Below the pieces are notes generated by a model, which did no database searches, was not told where the DNA came from, and saw nothing but the letters and a program-made list of their open reading frames with translations. From Ifrita kowaldi (lineage: Eukaryota > Chordata > Aves > Passeriformes > Cinclosomatidae): a stretch of 64,000 nucleotides of DNA. Every line of letters starts with the position of its first letter. Positions within the stretch are counted from its first letter, which is position 1. The position numbers and the translations under genes are program-made. The stretch covers positions 441,087 to 505,086 of the forward strand of contig VZRS01001727.1 in assembly GCA_013398055.1 (NCBI GenBank), given 5' to 3'. Below are positions 25,026 to 39,190 of this stretch, in pieces.

Positions 25026-28000
25026 GTACTGTACCAGGCCTGTGCCTCTCAGTTGCAGGCAGCTTTGTTTCCAGGATGTCTCCCCGAAATGGGAGGAGGT
25101 TGTTGCAAAACAGCTAGGAGGAATTTAGCTAAGGAATGCAGGGAGAAAGCAGTCCTATTTAGGTGACAGCAAGAGCTTGATAAAAATGTGTCCTTCCTTT
25201 TTGTTAGTGCCCTCTAGCATGCTGTCCATGTCCTTTATCACGTCAGGAGAGATTCCTTGAATTGACAGTAGTGTTTTGTTTTTTAGCCTAACAGTAAAGC
25301 AGCACAGATTAAAAATAACCAGACAAATAAATAATACCATTGTCAGCTCAGTGAGATACATGTTCAAAGAATGAAAGACATGGCTTGAAAACAGTAGCTG
25401 CTGTGTTGATGAATCAAGCTCTAGGTTGTCTCTTCCCTGTGTCCTTACTGTAGACTTTCTGACTTCCTGTGGCTTTTCCTTGGCTTGGCCTCTTCTCTTA
25501 GAGCAAGAAATCACAAAGCTGTGCAGCGCTTGATGGTAGATGGTTGGGTTTTGGGTTTTTTAAAAAGTATTTGGTTAGCAAGTTTGTGCACTTTACAAGG
25601 GGGGTTTTGTGTGGGGCTGGCAAGCTTGTGAGATCTCCTACACTTAAAATGTCGATGTTGATTTTGCTTCTCCTGTGCAGCAGGAGAATTTCTGATGCAA
25701 TCTAAGGGGCACAGTGTGTATTTTGGGGCAATTGCAGAACTACAAGGCCTGCCGTATCTGCTGGTAACACCGAGCATAACCATTTTTAACTGGCAGCTGT
25801 CAAGATCATCTCTGTTCTCTCCCATGTTTTATTGCTTTTTCGTATTTTCAGGTGTTCCAGTGCCTTTGGCTTGCAGCTCCGTAGGAGACAAACAAAACTT
25901 ATTTTGCAAAGTGGGGGAAAAAAATAAATGAAAAAAGTGGGCCAAAAGGAAAGGAAGAGGGCTCCAAAAGGCTGTAAAATTGTGCAGTGTAAGCCCTGTG
26001 CTGCATGCTGTTTTCAATCTGCTGTGTGCCAGTTGGAGGCTCTAAGAGAGTGGGAGAGAAAGAGAAGGGATAATGCTGAGAAATGATAGAGTGGCTGTGA
26101 CCTCCAAGCTCAGCCTGGAAATCCAAGACATTGATTTCACTTAGCATTCCTGCTGAGAAATCCGGCGGAGTTCAGTTGTAATAAAAGAACAAGATTCTGT
26201 TCTAATGGTAATGGCGTATGACAGACATATCACTTTGTCTGTCCTCAGCACCAGAGAGATGGGAATTGGAAAAAGGTCACCTGACCTGCCTGAGCTGTTG
26301 TGCAAGTGCTGTTCTGAGCTTTGAACCCCAGCCTGGAAGCACAATTATTTATAATATTAAACAATAAAGAAACCTTTATAGAGCCTACAGTAATTAGAAT
26401 AAAGCTTACGCAATAGTGCAGTGGCCTGGCTCAGAAAACACACTGGCAAATCCATCACAATGGCAGAAACTGAAGCTTATGTGTTGGAACTAAACACCTT
26501 TGTTTGTGTCTGTGTGGACCTTTCTTTGCTTTTTCAAAGCTTGTTTGTGTTCAACAGCTCCAAAAGTTTATTTTGTTTGCTGATTTTTTTTTTTTATATT
26601 TAGTTTTTCTAGCTGTTGTCAGGGAATATGTGTCTTGAGTTTCACAGCCATTTTTAAATTTTTTTTTTTTAAATCCCCATTAGCAATTTGGTTCCTGAAG
26701 TTAGTTTGTAGTGATCTTTCTCACTCTTAATGTACATCAGACCTCCACAGATGAATAGTTAATGCCTTAGAACAGCTTTCAGTAGATGCTGTTTACTGAA
26801 TCTCTGTTTTCAGCCCACAGTTTACACTGGCACAGCTTTGGTAATACGCTCAAGTGTTTGGAGACAAGGAGACAGCCTTACCTGAGAGTGTGTGAAGCTA
26901 CTGGCAAACATCTAGGTCACTTCTGAAAAGCTGTGGCTTTTTCTTCTCTTGTGTAATGTTAAAGTTAGTGTGCTGCTCTTTGCAAGGATTCTTCAAAGTC
27001 AGCCTCAGCAGCAGATGGAACAACTGTTGACTCTAGAAATGCTGAGAAGCATCAGGGGGTGCTTGCCAAGGATCATCCTTTAAATCTAGTAAGGCATGAA
27101 AACATCCCTGAAACTCCTCTAAGACCTTGGCAACTCCTGTTTTGGCAAACCTTTTATCAGTGGCCCTCACCAGTGTTTGAACTGTGCTGGACAGACTACC
27201 CTGGCATCTCCTGTCATCTTGCTCGCCTTTCAGCAGATGTGACCTGGAATAGTCAAATTCACTTCCGAGGGTTCTGTACTGTAACTTTTAGGAAGCCATG
27301 AAGTAGAGATGCCATTATGCTGTACTGCACACATTCTGTCAAGTTTTGGTTAGGAAACTGAGCTGGTGTCGTACATTCTTCCAAGAAGAAATCCATGCCA
27401 GAAAAACTGATTTAAGAAACAGAGCTAGTGGAGCCTGTCCAAAAGAAAAATGCGTGTGTCTTGCGGAAATGGATTTTAACACAGCTTCTTCTTGAGCAGT
27501 TTTAAAAACAGCCGGTATGCTAATCATACCATTCAAATTTACCAAGGCCTCCTCCACAACCCGTTTGAAAGGCAACTATCTTTGAAGTTTGCCAAATTGT
27601 GCTGGATTTCCAAAGTCTGTCTTAAGCACATTTTGCCTTTGATCATGCAAATGCTTGCATGCTGCCGCGTTGGGTGTTCAAGGTGATTGCAGGCTCCCAA
27701 GTAAATAGGAGAGAACGTGCAGAGGTGCAGATAAGGACTAGGCAGAATAACTTTCCAGCCCATCTCGTGATTCATTTCAAGCCTCTTGCTTGTACAGGGC
27801 CATGCACTAGACAAAACAAAGCAACGTTTTAGACACTATGTTTATCTGAACAGTGACCTTTACCATGCTACCAGGACTCCCACCTGATAGCTCCAGTCTT
27901 CACTGGCTTCAGATGAGGTGCTTTACACCCTCGCATAAGGACAGCAATTTCACCCTCACTTATGAGGCCCCTGTTCATTCCTGCCTTTGTTTCTGGCTTT

Positions 28001-31000
28001 TTATGTGTCATGGATAAATATAGCATCTGGTACCTGCATGCTGCAATATTCTAGCCCTTTCCCTGTAACCTTTCAAGTGCAGTAATTCTGGAGTGAATTT
28101 TCAATGTAGCTTGTAAATGTAGCTAAACTATTCCCCATATTTAATGGAGCACAGTGCATTGTCTGTAGCATCTTCTGTAAAACAGGAGCAATTCAGTGTG
28201 AAATGTGACAGGAGAGAATTCCTGGGCACTTTTCTTTTAACCTTGTTATGACCTCAGCCCTGACCCTACTCACAGTTGTGTCTCCATCAATGACAAGAGC
28301 ACACAAATTGTCTGAATCAATTTTTTTTTTTTGTTCTATTCAAATACTTCTGGCAGTGATGTTACATTTGCTCAGCAGTAGCACCTGGGAGTTGTGACAA
28401 GGAAAGGAAATGTGTTTCAGACAAGCCAGAAACATCAGTAAGCAGCTGGATATATACAATCAGATTCTCCTCAGCTACAATATTCAGACAAATATCGATC
28501 TGAATCTTTAACTGAAGAGGGTGCTTTAGTTTCACGTTATCTGATCACCAACATGAACACTTCTGATGGAATTATCTTCATGTCACCCACAGGCTACAAT
28601 TAAATGGCCTTTGAAAGTTTCAGTGCTGAACAGATTGGCCTTAAGATGGCCAGAGTCTCTCCAGAAGAACTTCCGTTTTTGAGGAATGTCTGCTGATGGT
28701 GCTACAGTTGCTGCCACATGCACCATCTGTGTCTTGCATCCTGGTTATAGTATGTGAAGGATAGAAAGGGAGCAAGGTGTGCTTGCTCCATTCTCATCCA
28801 GGGAAGGTCAGGGAACTACAGCTGAGTCACTGGCGACTTTCTTACCAAGTCCATGTGAGACCTGGGAAAAAATAAAGAATAAGAGCCTTTGGAAATGGGC
28901 ATTTTAATTCAGACATACCATAGGCTATGTTACTAGGAAAAATAAGTAAACTGTGGGGAGCTGGTTGTGGATTTTCCTGTCCCCGTCAAAACTGATGATG
29001 GGACTACCTAGTTTTAGTAGGAAAGCTTTCTTAAGATAAAAATACAGTGGAAAACAAAAAGGAAGACATCTGAAGGAAAGAAGAAAAAGGCCCTAAAATG
29101 GCAAAAAGGCCCGTAAAACTCATCTATATGATATTTCTGATTCTACTTCAGGCAAATTGTTGATTTGAACTTCATTTTAGATGACTACCCTAAGCAGCCC
29201 TATTAAGTTGGGTATATTTGTCTCCCTTTCTCTCATCTCTCCCTTTCATATGTTGATGCAGAATGTGGAGTTTTATCATGGGGAGATCTTGGGGAAAACA
29301 TTAGTCTCCTTTATGTGCACAGCTGCATCAGTTCACTTGCCACATCGTTCTGACTATGGCAAAAGCCTGGCTGAAAAGTAGACATACAGATTCCTTGTAC
29401 CCTTGTACGAGCTGTCATTTTTGAACATGTTAAAGGAAAGCATTTAATTTAAATTAAAATATTTAAGTGGCTGCGTACAGGTGATCAAAGGGCATGATTG
29501 TGTTGGATGAGGACAAATTCTTATCCCTGAAGAGTAGAAAAGAGGAACCTATCTGAAAGTAACCCATGGCACATGCTAGGCCTCATATACTTATGGCAGT
29601 CCTTGTCCTCTTTATTGGTTGGAGAGCTCAGCAGCTGCTGAAGGCCTGTCCAAGCAACAGGAAATAAAGGCATCCTTATTTTCATTAGAGTACTGAGGTA
29701 TTTTAGAGTGAAGGACAGCAGTTCTCGTTAAAGTGATGTAAGACACAGCATCCCTGATAAAACACTGAGGCTATATTTAAAGAAGTTTTATCTCCAACAT
29801 TTGCAAGCTCTTCTATTTTTGAGAGTTTCCAGACTGGACACGATTCTTTATATGCCACTAATTTTTTAAAAATCCTTGCTAAATTAATCTATTTATCTTT
29901 TCAGCACCGGAATAACAATTAGCAGTATAATATTCTGCATCAGTACATCCAAAACATTTTTCAGTGATTGCATTTCCCAATCCCCTTGCCAGTGCATCAA
30001 ACAGGTCAGAAATAGCTATAAGATAATCAAGGAAAAGTTTACAGTACAGATGCAGTGATGAGTAGGGAGCTGTAAACTGAGACCTCATCTGTGCTATGCT
30101 CTTTCTTCAATCTCTTTCTCCATTCTTGTAGTTAATAATCTCTTTACCTGGAAGCCTTTCTCATTTGCTGCCCATGCTTTTGATCGTAAATAGTAAAATG
30201 TGGAGTTGGTGACAGAATCTTTGAAGTTGTTTTCCTCTTCCTTGCTCTTCTTCCTATATATGACATGCAGGCATATAAACAATGACTTTTTAAACCACTT
30301 GCTGGAGCACTGTGAAAGGATGGGTATTAATGGAACTTCGTAAGGTGCTTTTCTAACATAGCGAATGTGTTCCAAACAATAAAAGCAATGTTAATAGCAG
30401 TATCTAAACAGCAGCAGGATTAGTAGGGACTTGCACAGCATTCTGCCTACCTAACACTCCTCCTTACTTTCCTAAAAATAAATTCGATATATGAAGGGGC
30501 TCCTAGGATGCTTTTTCAGATTAACTGTCTACAGCTCTTCTTTCCTGCTATCATGTCTCTCTGGCACGAGCATGTCTCGCAAGCAAAGTTGCCAGGCAGT
30601 TAACCCTTGTCAGGCTCAGCTGGCACTTTTTATAATGAAAACTCAGAAGAAAATATAACAAAAACGGGGAAAAAAGACCTCCAAAATCTCTGATCACAAA
30701 CCAAAAGTGAGATACACAAATCAAGCCAGACTGCTTTATTCCTGAGAGGTCCTCAGAAATCAGACAGTGAATGACAGAGGTGTAAAGCGAAGTGTTAAAA
30801 AACAAGCACTGTGTCCTTACTATTTCACTCCTGTTCTTTGTTGTTAATGCCTTCTACACCTGATATAAACAAATAAAATTGGTGGAGTGGGTAGCAGGTA
30901 GTAGGTCTCATTATTTTTGTTTAAATGGTCCACATCATTCGCTTCATACTGAACACCAAGGTATTCCAGCAGTCACTGTGACTTTCAGGAGGCTGTTACT

Positions 31001-32120
31001 AAAGTCAGGGTCAATTCCAGAATCCCTCAGTGTTTAGGAGTGCTGGGATCTGGCATTTGGTTTCTGCTCAGTGTCTTACCCTGTTACTGAGAAATACCTG
31101 GGCATTAACTTCTCAAAAGCTTTTTGACAGAACTGCCCATCTTCTCTCAGTTGGAACAAAGAGCTTGAATGAGAAAGAGCTGGAAGAAACTGTATTAGTC
31201 CCAAATAAGAAAACAGTGTCACAAAATCAAGGGTTTTTTAATGCCACTGAGAGAGATGTTGAGCTGATATTGCCAGTTGTCCACAAAGTCCTAAAAATAG
31301 CAGTAAAAGGGCTTTAGGAGAGCATGCAATCTGGAGCTGCAAGAGAAAAAAATTGATTTTTCTGGTTGCAGTTGTTTTTGCTGATACTCCTTACATTTGG
31401 GTAGCCTTGGTCTGTGGGGAGAGTTGAAAAATGTTTAGAATAAAGTCTTTATGCTGAAGGAGGGGAGCCAGCCATTAGGAGTAATACATTCAGTTCAGCT
31501 TGGGGTATATCATTCTTCACTGGGGGCTGCTGAGTGTAGCAGCTCTGAAGAGATGAGGGACCAATATTTGCTCTAAGTTAAATACAGATAACAAACCAGG
31601 AAGTTATGCCAATATCAGATAAATGTATAGTTTCCTTCAGAATATGAAATTCTTATTAAAGTAAGGGTCATCCTTTATTCCAGAGATTTGTTTTTTTAGA
31701 TTCTGAGCTGTTAAGAGTCTCTAAATCAAGGGATGTATTTATTCCAGGAGCACAGGCTTGTGCAAGTTATAGTAGCATAGCAATGTACCTACTTCATGGA
31801 TTAGGAGAGAGCTTGAAACAGAACAGAGAATTCTCACTCTCCCAGATACTTCTAGAAAGGAGCTGGGTACTTCACATCAGGAATTAGATCTTCCCTTTTG
31901 CAGCTTCAAACTAAGTGTTTGAGTATTTCATTGTGTGTTAATAGTCAAAAAAAAGTGCAGAGGCTGCGTTGGCAGGCCTGTGTAGTGGACAGCAGTGTAG
32001 CCACTTTTTACCAAGTGTGGAACTCCTTTTCGATACAGAAAGGGAAATTCTGAGGTGATTGAATCAAGTTCTAGTGTGATCAGTCTGACAGCTTCCAGAA
32101 ACTGCTTGTTTTGTCTGCAG

Positions 32121-32226
32121 AAGGGTGGTTTGTATCCACACTACATGCTAGATTTGAAATTAGCTCCTCTTGACATGTTCTGACGGAATGCAATTCAAAC
32201 TAAGCAGCAAAGAAATACGTTTTGCA
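32121..32226 (+). other. Candidate stop-containing (poison) exon, 106 nt
   Basis: The acceptor GCTTGTTTTGTCTGCAG (ending 32120) and the donor GTAAGT (32227) enclose 106 nt. Read on from exon A (phase 0) it opens KGGLYPHYMLDLKLAPLDMF and reaches a TGA after 20 codons; 106 is also not a multiple of three. Inclusion would end SOX5 before the HMG box and probably trigger nonsense-mediated decay. The base before the donor is A rather than G, a weakness. Confidence 0.13.
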
Positions 32227-35044
32227 GTAAGTATTCCTGTACCCAGCTGAATGGATAATCATGTAACAAGGGAGCTCCAAAAATATTTTAATCTGAAACA
32301 TTTTAATCTCTAATCCCTGGTAGCTGTGGATAGCTGAAGAGAAGCAAAATTTAGCAGCAGAGTGGAAAAATCTGTTTTATTTTCAAATTCAACAAGACAG
32401 CTTCTTTTAGATTAGTATTAACTTTAGATTTGTATGAAGTGTTTGGCAACTGTTTCACTCAGGTTTCCGAGAACTACACATTTTTTGTACAGAATGCGGT
32501 TTGAGATGTTCGGTGTAAAATGAGCTGTTGCAAAAGAGGGATTCAGAGACATTATGTGGAAAGCATCACTTCAGAGTACACATATTTTTCAAAGCAGTGT
32601 GGCTATGTGTTGTGATTTTGTAATGGATAGCTTCCTTAAGGTCCAAGGTCCTGAAGTCTTGTGAGTATATAAGAATCTCATTTAAACAAAAAGCTTCATG
32701 TTGTCATGCCTGAAATTTAGAGATTGATATAAATGTATATGAAAGGCTTAGAGAGCAGCTAAGAAAATTAATCTATGAGTTACTATTTTATTTGAGTGGG
32801 ATTAATTTTCAGTCTCAAATCATAGAAGATTTCATGTTGACAATTCTGCTAAGGCATAAATACTTCACAGCAGAATTAGACTTTTTACCAGCAAAATCTC
32901 CCAGTAAAAATGCTTCAGTAGTATCCAGAGAGAACATCCATGAGTATCCAAAGAACATCTGAGGCAGACAAGGTGATGCAACAAACCACTTTGGATTTTT
33001 GTGTAATTTGACAGGATTTAACACATGAAACCAGTTTAAAATTTCAGTTGTGATTGTGTATCTTTATCCATTAATGCTGTCAGACTGTGAATTCAAATGC
33101 GCACTTTGTGCTAATGAATTAGTTTCGTTTCTGTTTGTTTCATTTCAAGTTGCTACATTTTTCCCTGCTGCTTTTAAAGGAAAGATAAGCTATTGCCAGA
33201 ACTGGTAAAAAAAATCTTAGAAAAAAAGTGTTTGATGAAAGATTTCTGAGTATCTTGACACACGGAGTGCATGGAGGGGAAGACCGTGTCCCTAGTGGGA
33301 ACAGTGCAGAGAAAGTTTTTCAATTTTGAATCATGGTGTTACAGAAGTATTGTAACTCTTGAGTTATTTCATAAATTATTAGTGTTCCTTCAACTTTTCT
33401 GAGTGGCTGTGCCAGCACCTGCTTGTGGATTGGAAGCAAGGGGCCTGTGTGTGTATGTGGAGATGAAGCATAGGAGTTTGTCACAGGCTCTCAGCTGACG
33501 TGACGGGCAGTGACATCTCACGTCATGGATCAGCCACATCGTGTTATGTGACTTCCAGCTAGCACAACACAGCAGGAGCTGCACAGTGACAAACACAACC
33601 CAACATGACATATCCATGGGAAAATTGGCACAAAAAGCTTTCTAAAGTTGAGTTTCAGGGGTGCATTTATTTGTCTCCAGAATGCTCCAGAGAAAGCTGC
33701 GAAGCAGTGTACTGGAAAAGGGAGTAATACAGTGGCAGGATTAATAAAGCAGCTTTAATTCAGTGTACAATCAGGAAGAAAACATACGTATGTAGCAATC
33801 TGGGAGAGTGTTTTGTTGTGTGGGTTCTTGTGAATTTCTTTCTTTTGAAAGGTAGCTCTCAGGGAGAGCAGTCATTCCAGGACACTGATTATTTTTATCT
33901 TTAGCCATGCTAAGAGCTGTATAGGCTTCAGGTTACAGCTGTAAGTTAATATATTTTGAATTTAGCTTGTTGGTTGCCTCGGTAAATCTTGAGCTCTGCT
34001 AATATAAACTCTCGGCTTTTTTCTGCTTTGCTTGCAGATCGGTATGACCCTTTTTTGTGCTTATTTCCAATAGTCTTAGTCTTCTCTGAAATGATCTTCT
34101 TTCCCTTTCTGGATACTCTCATCCTAGTTTCAAATGTCCTCAGAAAATAGAGTCTGCAATTAAAACTCTGAGATTAATTAATTTATCTCTGTCTGCTTGT
34201 TATTTGTCATAAATGGGTGGATAGCCCATAGTTCCAACATTTTCTGTAAAGGCACAGACCAAATTTGGGGTCAGGAACATTCAACACATACATACACAGA
34301 GACCTTGTGCACACTCAAACACACAGACTAATGTTGAGGTTAAAAACAATCTCACATTTGGACAACTCTCAGCAGTTTCACCAGCATGACATCTGAAATT
34401 TCAAATGGATGCAGTATGTCCTACTACTGCTTTTCCTGTGCTGTTGTTTCTCACCCCCAAATGATTATGGTTCAATGCTGGGTGGAAGGATTCCCATGAT
34501 GGAATCTTTCGGGGCTCGCTTTGTAAATTGCTCTGGGCTCAAGCAGAGCAAAATAGTGCTATATAAATACATGTTATTACTGGTGAAGAGATAAAATTAT
34601 CTTATGCTTACCAAGTGTCCCAGTGTCTTGTCTTGATGATAATTAACTGGTGACATACACATTGAGTCAGTGCTCTAGGATTTGTGCCCAGAAAAAGTAA
34701 CAGAAACATAGCAGCTTTAGTATAGAAGAAAAGGATGAAGGGGGCTTTTTTTTTCTTGATAAGATATAAAGACTGCCCAGAGCTGGCCGTGTTCAGAAAA
34801 AGCGAATCAGTCTCTTCAAATTCTTTTTTAAGACGTCAACTTCCCTCTCATACACTTCGGTGAAGACAAAGAATGTCTTAACATCTGTACTGAAGTCATC
34901 ATTAAAATAAAAGGAGATCTGTAGACATCAGCTATAAATCATCAAGAAATAGCTTGTGGGTAACCTTTGACACAGTTGAACCTACTTGAAATGAGCTAGA
35001 GCTGGATTCACTGCCTTCAGTGAAGCCAGTAGGTGGACTAAAGG

Positions 35045-35083
35045 TCTCCTCTCTCTCTCTCTCTCTCTCTCTGTGTCTCTCTT
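35045..35083. repeat. (CT)n microsatellite
   Basis: About twelve CT units (35049-35072) followed by GTGTCTCTCTTTC. A simple repeat likely to vary in length between individuals. The next AG (CTTACAG, ending 35097) makes it look like a splice acceptor, but no matching exon is seen. Confidence 0.92.
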
Positions 35084-35762
35084 TCCATCTCTTACAGTGT
35101 TTAGCTTCTGGGAGGTGAAAGTGTTCTGGCTGAGTGATGGAAATGCATTTGGATGTGTTCTTAAATAGACATTTGTTATATGTCTGAAAAGAATAGGTTT
35201 GTCTTAATAGTGTAGTGCTGGGGGATTTGAAAGGTATTTTGTGAGGCAGTTGTCTTCTTTCAGCATTACAAAAACTATTTTAACCAATTGTTTAGGCTTG
35301 AGGAGCAGCATGGAGTAGCAATTGTATGTGGATGCGTGCATGTTCTCCAGAATTAACAGGGAAATGGTAGATAAAAATCTGCCTAATTTTACATAATAGA
35401 GTTTTGGCATTCCTGTGATCTGACTTCAAATTCCTGCTGAGTTTCTACAGTGTAACAAAAATACTAGTTTGCAGTTGTTAATTTTAATTTCTAAGATGCA
35501 AGGCTTTAAAAGGAGCTGAAAGTATTCAGCATCTCATGGGGACAAACTATGAGTCTTACTAATGAATCCAGCAATTAGTGGTTCATTGTGCCTGCCAGCA
35601 ATTTGGCCCCAATACTGGTCCTGATGGTGATTTCGTTTCTGCTGGTGTGAATCAGGAATAAGATCTGAAGTCTGTCCACCAAGGGGGGCTGAATACTTCT
35701 TCAGCACTCTTCTGCTTGTATTCTGCATTCAGCAGCAAATAATAATAGAAATAGGTAGGGTC

Positions 35763-35825
35763 AATATGTATATATAACTAGATATATATATAGAGAGAGA
35801 GATAGAGATATATAAATACATAACA
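35763..35825. repeat. TA/GA-rich simple repeat
   Basis: Alternating TA and GA runs (ATATATATATAGAGAGAGAG core, then ATAGAGATATATAAATACAT). Low complexity; the minus-strand frame rich in SIYI repeats (35729-35914) is an artefact of it. Confidence 0.88.
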
Positions 35826-38800
35826 TCAATAGTACTTACTAAACTTAAAGAGCTGCAAATGGCGGTGTCCCCATGCAGTTTCATAAACATGTCTGATGTA
35901 TGTCCAGTTTGCATAGAATAAACCCTTTTTCATAGGTGAAAGGTTGTATTGTCTCCAATTCTGTAAGAGAATTGAGACAAAGAAGTCAGCCTTTGCTTTC
36001 TGTAGCCATGTGCTATTGTGCAAAGCACCAGAATTTATATTTGGTGGTATTTTATGATAACTTCATAAAGATGTTAGTGGCTATGTACAGGTTATATGAG
36101 GAGTGACTCACTCGGATTCAGAGAAAGTTTGTTTGAAAGTCAGGAACTGAACCTGAATTTCTTCGGCATGACCTAAGGAATCGGCAATTTAAAAAGGCAT
36201 GACTGCAACAATTCCCAACCATTCCCAACAGGTGTTCTCTCAAGTAGCTGACCCCACGTGTGGGATCATGGATGGGGTATAAATATTAAACAAATTCTTC
36301 TATGAGTGCAGTATTTACTGAAGGAGCATGTGTTGGCTTTGAACATTGCCTACAGTACCTTAAACTCCCTCCAGTTTCTGCAACTGCTGATTAGATTTCA
36401 TCTTGCTGCTAAAAGGAGGTGAAACATAAAGATATCCAGCAAGACTGGGTTGTAAAATCGTTTTGATTTCAGTGATCTAGGATGTTGTTAATAGCATGCA
36501 AGCATTAAAGACAGATGAGCTTTGTGTTGATAGTTTTCCTTTGAAAAGCTATTAGTTGGAAAAACAAATTGTCAAGCAGGTCATATCTACAGCTGCAAAA
36601 CATATTTTGACATTTTTGTTGCAGTTGTGTGTATCTGTAAATAAATACAGTGTTTGTTATCTTTGCACTACATATTCATAGGACTGTACTTGCTGCCTCT
36701 CTTAGTGAAAAATCTACCTAGGCTACATAGAGATATCCAAAGTCGGAGAAAGCACTGGTGTTTTTTGAAAAGGAATTTCTTAGCCCCCTGCCAGTTGTCC
36801 AAGCTGTTTGAAATCTCTTTTCTTTCAAGGTCTTTGGACTTGTTTCTTCTAAAGTTTTCAACAGCTGGGTTTTGAGGGGGTTTTGTTTTGTCTTTTTTTT
36901 TCCCTGAATCTTAGCAACTATGCAGCATCTTTGCCTCTCCTGTCTGACCACAGCAGGAGGAGGGGTCTGTTGCTAATTTGTTTTGATATGGTTTGCTTTG
37001 GTCTGTATTCTTTTTGAAATTAATTCCTTTTGCAGGTGTGGGGTTAGAGGTGGTGGTGTGCTCCCAGCGAAGGTGTCATCCACCACAGAGAGGAGGTGGG
37101 AGGCTTTGATCAGTGTGGCTTCTGTTTTCTTGTTGTTCATTTAAAATGTTCCAGTTTGTAATGCTGTTTGGCTTTGCAGGTCCTTGTTTTATTTCCTTCC
37201 AAGTCTTTCCCCGTCCTTTCAGGTTTTGTTGTTTTTATTGCTGTTCATTCTGCATAACATTTACTGGGGATTATTTGTTGGAAGGTGGTGACTTGAGGTT
37301 CAGTTTAGGCAGTAACAAAATTCAGTCCAATGTCTATTTCCATTTTTTTAACAGACTTGTTATAGGTGGGAGAGGCATTAATAAGGACACAACTCCACAC
37401 ATTCAGCTTTCTGGGTTTTACTGGGACAGAAGTATGCAGAAAGGACTTAAAAAAAAAAAAATTAACAGGGGCACAGACCACTACAGTTTCTACCCAGCAC
37501 AACTTCAGGAATACATAAGCACAGATCAAACTGTCTAACCTCTGCCTACTTTTTTTGCAACTTCTTATTAAGCAGCTGGACATTTTAGGAGGTTCAGTAC
37601 AGTATCAGAGAAACTCCCAAACACTGCTCTGAGGAAGAGTGGCTCTGTTCTTCCTTATGACTCAGCTGTTTACTCACTGTGTGAGATTAGGCAAATCATA
37701 GCCACTTTGTGCCTTATTCTTCCCAGTAGTAAAATAAGGCAAAAGCTGTCAGAGTAATTATGAGCTCTAATTAATTAATAATTCCTATGGTACGCTGGAG
37801 AAGTGATTTTTTCCCCCCTCTTGCACTGTACTGGTTGCCATATATTTCAGTGGGGGCAGTTTGGGAGAAGAATTCTTCGTAGGAAGAATCCTTTCCCTTC
37901 CTTTCCCCCACGATTTTGTTATCCTCCCTAATGATTTTTACCACACGTAATGTGATTTTCATGGTTAAAATTGTGAAAAATTGGTTGTCATCTTCCCCTG
38001 CAGATTTGCAGTATCTGCGTCGGTCCCTGCTGACCTGTGCCTAAATCACTCCTCCTGCTTAGCCTCTGACTTGAGCCTCTGACCTAAGCACTTCATTAAT
38101 AGCATTATACCAAATAGACAGGTGCAGCAGTGATGTGAGAAATTCAGCTGAACAATAATTAGATGTAAAAAGCTAACAGCAGGACCCAAGTTTGGCATGA
38201 AGTACAGATGAGGAGAATCCCAAGTGAATAGTCCTTCTGCACTGGCTCCTGTTTCATCTTTACTCAACATGGACCCTTCTCATTTCAGGACCAACCTGGC
38301 AAGATTTGCTCAGAAGCAGCTTCACTGAGGCTTTTTGTATATGAGGCTGCTGAGTTAAATTTTCACTCACTTAGAGATGCGGAATGGAAAGGAGATTTTT
38401 CTTTATGAGGTGCAAGTAAACACTAAAAGCTCTTTGTTCCTGCAGTTTTGTTTCATGCTGCACTGAAAATCATCTTGCTGTGTCCTCAGCAATGTGGTGA
38501 GCAACTCTTGCTTCTGCTGGTTCCAGTCAAACAGAAGAGCAAATGCCCATGTAGAAGAATAATGGTGATAGGACTAAGTAATTTACTTGTGTCTGGATGA
38601 AAACGAATGCTTGAAGTTTGGATCTGGATTGGGATAAGCATCCATAAGTCATCAGGTTTCCCTAGAGGTTGTTGTGGCTGAAAACTCGTGATCAAGGAAA
38701 ATTAGCCTGGAAATCTCATACTGGCCGCTTTCCTCAAACACATTGTGCTATTTGTCTGTGGAGATTACTAGCAGAGTTCACAAGGATGGTTGGTCCAAAG

Positions 38801-39170
38801 CCAGCCAGAAGCTAAAAGTGTGGTTTGGAGGATGTGTCTCTGAAGATTTGAGAAACTAAACAAATGAATTTTGGGTAAACATGTACCAGTCTGTTCATTT
38901 TGCTAAGCTGCATGTCCTGGTGTATTCTGTTGGCCAAGCAGCCTGCCTTGCTCTCCACAAGACCCCAAAGGGCAAGGTCCCAGTGCAGTCTTTCCTGAAG
39001 ACCTTTAAAGAGCTGCTTCTGTGTGCAGAGGTCTGACCAGATGCTACACAAAAGGAAGGCCTTTACCCCAGGTCATCACTGGCTAGAGACTTCGAAGAGC
39101 AGTTCCATAGCTCTCTCCCCAGACGCTGCTTTTAGGCTGCCCTGCAACTGCAACATCCCACTCATCCATG

Positions 39171-39190
39171 TAGCAGGAGGTAGCAGGAGG
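39171..39190. repeat. Tandem duplication, 2 x 10 bp
   Basis: TAGCAGGAGG repeated exactly twice. Minor slippage-type duplication. Confidence 0.9.

Noticed and set aside
24729..25166. 145-codon open frame starting in the intron and running through exon A
   Set aside because: The upstream half is the translated pyrimidine tract (rich in F and L) and the downstream half is intron; only 24879-25025 matches SOX5.
37113..37538. 141-codon open frame rich in F and C
   Set aside because: The start is translated T-rich DNA and the end contains a translated A run (KKKK); no family resemblance.
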